In this document: in pieces, positions 60,301 through 64,000 of the stretch
How the letters are laid out: every line of letters begins with the position of its first letter
Numbering within the stretch: position 1 is the first letter of the stretch
NCBI GenBank assembly: GCA_949126835.1
Contig: OX421498.1
Location: 35,929,799 to 35,993,798 of the forward strand
From: Anisus vortex
Taxonomy: Eukaryota > Mollusca > Gastropoda > Planorbidae
DNA: 64,000 nt
Reading direction: 5' to 3'
Program-made: the position numbers and the translations under genes
The notes under the pieces: generated by a model
The model's database searches: none
The model's input: the letters and a program-made list of their open reading frames with translations, nothing else
Told to the model about the DNA's origin: nothing

Positions 60301-62535
60301 AGAAATAGCACTGTTGTGTCTCTTTAAGTTTTTATGTATTGAGCTGAATATAATATATTATGCACCTTTGTCAACATAATGACAGAACAGGACTTCCTCT
60401 TTAACGACGGCATGAAACAGCTTCCTGTATAAACCAACGACTTGCGCATGGCCGGGGGGGGGGGGGGGGGGCATATTGTTTTGTAGAGAGAACGGAGCAT
60501 TAAAGAAAGGATCGTTGTAGGGCCTTGCCAGGTCATGGTAACCGTACCAATAACAGCACTACACTATAACGCCCCCCCCCCCCCCTCGATTTCCCAAATC
60601 ATAGAATTAGCGGGATTGATTTTCCTAGATCGCTTGCGAGTTGCAGGAAAAAAAAAGACGCGAAATTTCACAAACGAACTCCAACACACTGTATTTACAG
60701 AATGTTTTGTTGTCTCCGCAATACAAAATCCAGCAGATTTAAGCTGCTTCCACAATTACTGTTTGTTATATAAAGTCAATGACTATGTCGGTGGAGGAGG
60801 GGGGGAGAGGGGGAGGAGAGATAGAGAGATTGAGGGAGAGAGAGACAATGAGAGGGGGAGAGACAAAGAGAGAGAGAGGGAGGGGGAGAGACAAAGAGAG
60901 AGAGAGGGAGGGAGAGAGACAGAGAGAGAGGTAGAGACAGAGGGAGAGAGAGAGAGTGTGTGAGAGGGAGATAGAGAGGGAGAGATATTTGGAGAGAGGG
61001 AGAGAAAAAGAGATACATAGAGAGGGGAAGAAAGAGAGACAGGGAGAGCTTGTGTGATTCCCTGCCTTCAAATTTCTTGAGTAACAAAGCCAATTAATTC
61101 TGCATATAAAACTAACAGCAGCACCGAGCCGTCGATAACAGAGTGAGATCTAAGCCAAGACTTAGGAGAAAGGGGGGATGAATTACGTCACCAATACGTA
61201 AACAAAAACAAACATACAACAGATACCCAGGCACCTATCTATTAACATTGACCGGTGGTACAGTGGAGATTTCAGATTGATCAACTACTAAGGCCGTGTG
61301 AAGTAAGGCTTGATGATGATTTGGATTGAAACGCAATCTTTGCCACAAACTCCTTTACTTTCAAGTTCTTTTTTTTTTTTACTAAACCAGTGGCCCTCAA
61401 ACAATGCAAACCTGATCTGACAAAACGAATTTAATCTGCACATTCTGGACAATGGTGGGCCGGGTAAAAGAAAAGGAAGGTGGATACATATCATTATGTC
61501 ATAAACGGTTTAATAAACTAGATATAAGTTAAAACCCTAAACTATACATATCCATAAACAATACATGGCTCTAAACTTGTCATGGCCCAAAACTCTGCAT
61601 GACTCAAAAACTATACATGACCGTAACCTATACATGACCGTAACCTATACATGACCGTAACCTATACATGACCGTAACCTATACATGACCGTAACCTATA
61701 CATGACCGTTCCCTATACATGACCGTTCCCTATACATGACCGTTCCCTATACATGACCGTTCCCTATACATGACCGTTCCCTATACATGACCGTTCCCTA
61801 TACATGACCGTTCCCTATCCATGACCGTTCCCTATCCATGACCGTTCCCTATCCATGACCGTTCCCTATCCATGACCGTTCCCTATCCATGACCGTCCCC
61901 TATCCATGACCGTCACCTATCCATGACCGTCACCTATCCATGACCGTCACCTATCCATGACCGTCACCTATCCATGACCGTAACCTATCCATGACCGTAA
62001 CCTATACATGACCGTAACCTATCCATGACCGTAACCTATACATGACCGTAACCTATACATGACCGTAACCTATACATGACCGTAACCTATACATGACCGT
62101 AACCTATACATGACCGTAACCTATACATGACCGTAACCTATACATGACCGTAACCTATACATGACCGTAACCTATACATGACCGTAACCTATACATGACC
62201 GTAACCTATACATGACCGTTCCCTATACATGACCGTAACCTATACATGACCGTAACCTATACATGACCGTAACCTATACATGACCGTAACCTATACATGA
62301 CCGTAACCTATACATGACCCTAAAGAAAACATTCCCCAAAAACTTGACATGGCTCTCAAACGACTTACTGTGTGTGGCCAGCCATTCATTCAAGTCCAGC
62401 ATGTTGGGCAGCGCCACCAGCTTGAAGAAGTCGGCATCTGATATCCGGTCACGAAAGTTCGGATCCTCCAAGTACTCCTTCTGCTCTTCTGTATTCGGGG
62501 GAGTGGGGGAGTCCTTGTCCTTCCTGCGGCCCTTC
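42339..62535 (-). CDS. MOB2: MOB kinase activator 2 (MOB2), 5' end outside or unplaced
   Basis: Four - strand coding exons with matching phases: 62535-62369, 52149-52053, 43152-43028 and 42931-42339 (stop 42341-42339). They total 326 residues after an incomplete first codon, so at least one 5' exon is missing. Exon one reads EYLEDPNFRDRISDADFFKL...LNEWLATH and the next FFNHVNLMYGVVSEYC, the MOB2 N-terminal half. The Mob fold's zinc ligands are present: CTADSC in exon two and HIYHAH in exon four. MOB2 binds the N-terminal regulatory region of NDR-family kinases (Trc in flies) and competes with MOB1; this is family knowledge. After the Mob domain (ending near FTSKFDLVQDKES) the protein continues for about 120 residues rich in Gly, Ser, Pro and charged residues, longer than the human tail as I recall it. 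Introns of about 9 and 10 kb are loaded with minisatellites and transposons. Confidence 0.92.
43161..43730. repeat. 17-bp minisatellite, proximal block
   Basis: Head-to-tail copies of ATTGACAAGAGTGAAAC with derivative units (GATTAACCATGACAA, AACATGACAACAGTG). The array starts within 10 bp of the acceptor of the exon at 43152, so on the transcript its C/T-rich complement CACTCTTGTCA forms the polypyrimidine tract. It is interrupted at 43730 by the LTR element and resumes at 50075. Confidence 0.97.
43731..44354 (-). repeat. 3' LTR of the non-autonomous element
   Basis: A 624-bp direct repeat of 49451-50074. The - strand copy begins TGTTACGAATATCGG immediately after the polypurine tract. Confidence 0.94.
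44355..44371 (-). other. Polypurine tract
   Basis: The - strand reads AGAAGGGGGGGGGGA directly before the 3' LTR. This is the expected plus-strand primer and fixes the element's orientation. Confidence 0.85.
46658..49279 (-). CDS. Gag-protease fused to an eroded integrase tail
   Basis: 873 residues from ATG 49279. The N-terminal 50 residues look like a small helical domain. A charged coiled coil (LEMKRMEMEMEQRRLEIESQ) follows at about 80-125, then a SCAN-like capsid region (IANFFQTFEISCRDF...) and one zinc knuckle CTFCKRTGHSIEDCW near 345. A retropepsin-like motif ILRDTGASLTLL lies near 510. After a long charged linker, from about residue 752, SYGLPQSIPTDRRTNFAPEL and SHPESRGAYGPIF recall the end of a Ty3/gypsy integrase core, but the position expected to hold the catalytic Glu is not Glu. 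Reverse transcriptase, RNase H and most of the integrase are absent, yet the frame is unbroken. The fusion probably arose by internal deletion in an autonomous ancestor. Gag and protease could be functional; the tail is unlikely to be. Confidence 0.88.
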   Translation of the reverse strand: MEFIENPEEEVLKTLSIKKLKEIAEILKIEVTETTPSRTVLTQQIKDVLIASGKLKVESSAEGYQVEGQTSKSMSEQFRFQLEMKRMEMEMEQRRLEIESQERDKKSQRESQERIELAKIGATKKESHNDVEMARWKKLVPTYIDKESEIANFFQTFEISCRDFKFPEDKWGILVRTAFTQGRARDCVLLLKEENLNDYEIIKDTVLKAYNQIPESYRKRFRQYTMSPYQTHLDFLRAEEKLMDQWIKSRNISTLKEMKDIILLEDFINKVRPDIRMYLSERDITDPHKAADLAEQYALCHRTAGEKNVNRPQRQAENTQKHREKEHFVKQNDVNKKPVNKNVRCTFCKRTGHSIEDCWSIRSDKRPNKVVMCASHKPIQNVQESENTNELNSKKDSSKPETLRVDLPESKSQKVEKSTTEDNEDKYPDYKYRMATIGLIVQVHRDEKVDQSIFDSEKSLKSSKDETTPKSHGQGKNKIDTETLCSFQPFISEGCVALQKEGPLKSVRILRDTGASLTLLLKDVLPLNDNTLTGQTVLLRGFEWKEEIPLHRIYLTSDLVTGYVTVGVISKLPVEGISVILANDLAKGRVRPELIVKENPDPSPIVETGKEKELYPVGDVINGMTPQKKKEETISQEKEKKEEILPREKREEEEVERDTTIFSMIEDCPKGNDQSKKSSQNELIAEQKVDPELLQLHEKAVDEKESPTTDVYEQIDHSMNKQQCKPAVAGTDEDLRSITEETSAESWTETIKSYGLPQSIPTDRRTNFAPELFNPVLKNLCLEQEMSTESHPESRGAYGPIFGPTVQGPLKLLQEEWQTELDLLGLSKYLDKYIKFLSDITVFVRKKLYTAHMQMPLLCDESKAKILYHLKMI
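49451..50074 (-). repeat. 5' LTR of the non-autonomous element
   Basis: A 624-bp LTR. The one noticed difference from the other copy is G for A in TTATTAGAAG near 49528. Confidence 0.94.
50075..51300. repeat. 17-bp minisatellite, distal block
   Basis: Continuation of the array at 43161-43730. A higher-order block containing AACATGACAACAGTG and CAAGATTACCATGACAAG appears at about 50320-50517 and 50577-50750, and also at about 43493-43690. Near the end units shorten to 15 bp (AACATGACAAGAGTG) and decay. Long - strand ORFs here only reflect the repeat. Confidence 0.97.
51302..51606. repeat. 18-bp minisatellite
   Basis: About 16 units of TAACCGTATGTATCAACA. A central block carries CCACA in place of CAACA in successive units. 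It directly abuts the 17-bp array. Confidence 0.97.
51789..52019 (+). mobile_element. hAT-type MITE, 'GGGGTCGGCAACC' family, diverged
   Basis: Ends CAAGGGTCGGCCACC and GGTTGCCGGTCCCTG with the shared core (GTGCCATTTAAAATCGC, CGTGCCGTAGG). It lies 33 bp downstream of the splice donor of the MOB2 exon at 52053. The flanks do not clearly match. Confidence 0.75.
52995..53188 (-). repeat. tRNA-derived SINE, reverse copy
   Basis: On the - strand GGCGCGGTGGACGAAGG leads to B-box GGGTTCGAATTAT, then GATACCTGACTTTAGTTGGG, GGTAAAGTAAAGG, TGTGCTGGCTACACAATCCC and ATCGCTGCTTTACCGG. This is the most complete copy of the family represented at 33587. Confidence 0.8.
53935..54260 (+). pseudogene. LINE reverse-transcriptase 3' end remnant
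   Basis: The + strand reads PECPCGSGLQNTEHILQW, a stop, then PLKREVRNQAWPQGATIKET. This is the C-terminal CxCG...QTxxHxLxxCP motif of non-LTR retrotransposons with the second Cys replaced and an in-frame stop. It is a different family from the fragment at 5896. Confidence 0.65.
55100..57004 (-). mobile_element. hAT-like non-autonomous element, CAGGGTTC ends
   Basis: Ends CAGGGTTCC and GGAACCCTG, with an exact 6-bp duplication ATCAAT at 55094-55099 and 57005-57010. Subterminal regions on both sides are built from TTTCAGGAG repeats. Part of the interior (about 56690-56780, - strand) matches the element at 23466-25724. There is no transposase ORF. It lies in MOB2 intron sequence and contains an 18-base G run at 55394. 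Confidence 0.75.
57085..57240 (-). repeat. tRNA-derived SINE, uninterrupted copy
   Basis: The - strand begins TTGGTCCAGCGGTTAGTTCA (A-box-like), then GGTCGCGGGTTCTATCCC (B-box), and ends with GAAGGAACGTCTGTAAACG, the tail also present on the LINE at 5896-6127. It serves as the empty-site reference for the split SINE at 8885/19429. Confidence 0.75.
57971..57998 (+). repeat. Poly(G) run of 28
   Basis: Longest of about a dozen G or C runs of 14 or more in the window. It is followed by A and six more Gs. Confidence 0.95.
58437..59150. repeat. 45-bp minisatellite, about 15 copies
   Basis: Units of 45 bp containing TATGCAGTATAGCTCAGAAA and ACGACAGACACAATTTTATG, most similar in the middle and diverging at both ends. 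Because 45 is divisible by three, a 246-codon - strand frame stays open through the array; it encodes only a 15-residue repeat. Confidence 0.97.
59151..60790. other. MOB2 intron, no gene seen
   Basis: Contains C or G runs at 59835, 59891, 60454 and 60572. No coding sequence or transposon family recognised. Confidence 0.45.
60795..61050. repeat. GA-rich purine tract
   Basis: Irregular GAGAGAGGGA repeats on the + strand over about 255 bp. Apparent ORFs (Glu/Arg-rich on +, Ser/Leu-rich on -) are composition artefacts. Confidence 0.9.
61598..62325. repeat. 17-bp minisatellite next to a MOB2 exon
   Basis: About 42 units of ATACATGACCGTAACCT. Variants form ordered blocks: CGTAACCTATAC, then CGTTCCCTATAC, CGTTCCCTATCC, CGTCACCTATCC, and back to CGTAACCTATAC. 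The array ends about 45 bp from the splice donor of the exon at 62369. Confidence 0.97.
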
Positions 62536-64000
62536 CTGGAATCATAAAAAAACAATAGTTGTTTGTTAATTTTTTTTAAACGGAAAACGGTGAACTGTAC
62601 AAGTAATACATGAAAGGTCAGCAGGTTTTAATGTTACTTTGACAACATCTGTTTTATCTGGACTGGATACAATTTAAAAGACAGTTGGATGTGTGCGTGT
62701 TTATCCTTTAGCGCGACGGACGCGAGGAGCCCATAGCTGTAACATGTCGCCGTTTAATGTTGTATAGAGTCTAGACGTCCTCTTAATATTGAAAGAATAG
62801 AGAGTTTCATTGAATTGTATGAGTATGTATTCATTTGTTACAACAAAGACTATATTAAGATGGCCCGCTTGCTTTGATATTTCCGTTATTTGATAACTTG
62901 AAACAGTTTCGGAATTTCCAATCGTCCGGATTAGTAATTCGCTATGATTTTCTCAATGGAAAATCAAGATTATAATCAAAAGTTTTATACCGCGGAAACC
63001 TTTAATGCAATCGTAGGAGCGTAGAAGTCATTTAAGACAGCCTTATTGGTTGCGCACGGAAAAAACAAACATATTAAGCTCTAAAAATAGAACAAGCGGT
63101 CCATCTTATTATACAGTCTTAGGTTACATTCTAAATACGGGGCGGACAAACGCATTTGAGCAAAAAAACAAAAAAAAACAAAAACAAAAAAAAAAAAAAC
63201 AAAAAAAAAAAAAAAAAGAAAGAAATATTATACACGTGATTGAAACGACGTTATTAAAAATATTATTTTCATTTTATTTGGCATTAAAATCCTTGAAATT
63301 AGTGATTCTCAAACGCTGAAATCATGTGGTGGAGTCATTTCACCAGAACCACAGACACCGTTTAGAGTTTAGAGCGTTGAGTAAAATTTCCCTAAACAAA
63401 ACGTATGAAAAAAATTCCTAGGAATATTTTGTGGACACTCGCGAGTCCGGGTTACGAGCGCTGATGGGCCGGGTGTGATCCGCGGTGTTGAGAACCCCTC
63501 CTTGCTCTAAAATGATGAGATCGGATCAGAGGTGTTGAGTGAGCAGCAAGATGTTGAGAGAAGGTGATAAACGTTTATGTGCATATAGATAGAGACTTGA
63601 ACATGTCTGGGTTATCATCAAGCGAAAGATATCGGGGAGGTAAAGTCTATCGACTCAATTTACGGAATGTACGTGGAAACAAATGGTGCAAGAAAAACCT
63701 TGGGGGGGGGGGGGGGGGGGGGGGCGGAGGGGGGGGTGAGTGAATGAGAGACGGAGAGAGAGAGAAGAAAAGCAGGATGTCAACACAGATCATAAGGTAC
63801 GAAAGAGAGAAGGAGAAAGAGCGGAAGTTACGAGGGAAGTGAGGTGGGGGAGAAAGAGTTTGGAGAGTAAGGGGGGGGGAGTACGGTTTGTGGAAAGAGA
63901 GCTGGATAGATATTAGGGGGGGGGGGGAGAGTAAAGAGTTAGATGGGAGAAAGAGAGATAGAGGAGGAAAGAGAGACGAAGGGTGAGAACGGGATAGGAG
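62536..64000. other. Upstream intron or 5' region of MOB2, no exon placed
   Basis: Follows an acceptor (ATGATTCCAG on the - strand), so the preceding MOB2 exon lies beyond 62536, but I see none. It contains an A-rich tract with scattered C at 63164-63217, a 23-base G run at 63702-63724 and a GAGA purine tract to the end. Confidence 0.45.
63725..64000. repeat. Purine-rich GAGA/GGGG tract
   Basis: Nearly all purine on the + strand, with GAGAGAGAG and several G runs of 8 to 12. Confidence 0.85.

Noticed and set aside
60535..60963. 142-codon Glu/Arg/Gly-rich ORF
   Set aside because: Most of it translates the GA purine tract, with no recognisable domain.
61598..62325. CRISPR-like array of regular short repeats
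   Set aside because: Units are contiguous with no unique spacers, there are no cas genes, and the host is an animal. It is a minisatellite.

Overview
The window reads as animal nuclear DNA, most likely from a mollusc and plausibly a heterobranch gastropod. Coding exons are small, separated by kilobase AT-rich introns with GT/AG borders, and embedded in dense transposons, SINEs and minisatellites. The short word TAGGCCTA recurs throughout. The mollusc assignment rests on recalled resemblance of one SINE module and of the transposon families to molluscan repeats; no search was run.

Two host genes are clear and converge on each other. On the + strand (22246-31301) an 11-exon gene encodes a complete 390-residue, four-LIM-domain protein of the CRP/Mlp84B muscle LIM type. 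On the - strand (62535 down to 42339) the last four coding exons of MOB2, an NDR-kinase co-activator, span more than 20 kb. Candidate poly(A) signals of the two genes face each other about 0.6 kb apart near 36.03 and 36.65 kb. A third candidate (4559-5629, +) is an intronless 356-codon reading frame that I do not recognise.

The rest is a layered transposon landscape. At 8.9-19.5 kb a tRNA-derived SINE is split by a hAT element with an 8-bp target duplication. That hAT contains a second hAT-type element (9426-11018), remains of its own transposase, and an apparently intact Ty3/gypsy retrotransposon (12237-19255). The retrotransposon has 702-bp LTRs, gag and pol, and a textbook -1 slippery heptamer with a stem-loop. 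At 43.7-50.1 kb, inside a MOB2 intron, sits a very young LTR element whose only long ORF is gag-protease fused to an eroded integrase tail; reverse transcriptase and RNase H are absent. It landed inside a 17-bp minisatellite. LIM introns hold TTAA-flanked piggyBac-like elements, one of them split by a hAT-like element whose relative lies at 55.1-57.0 kb.

Minisatellites of 17, 18, 41, 45 and 48 bp, long G or C runs and purine tracts fill much of the MOB2 locus. Most long ORFs there are periodicity artefacts. No CRISPR array, rRNA gene or functional tRNA gene was seen.
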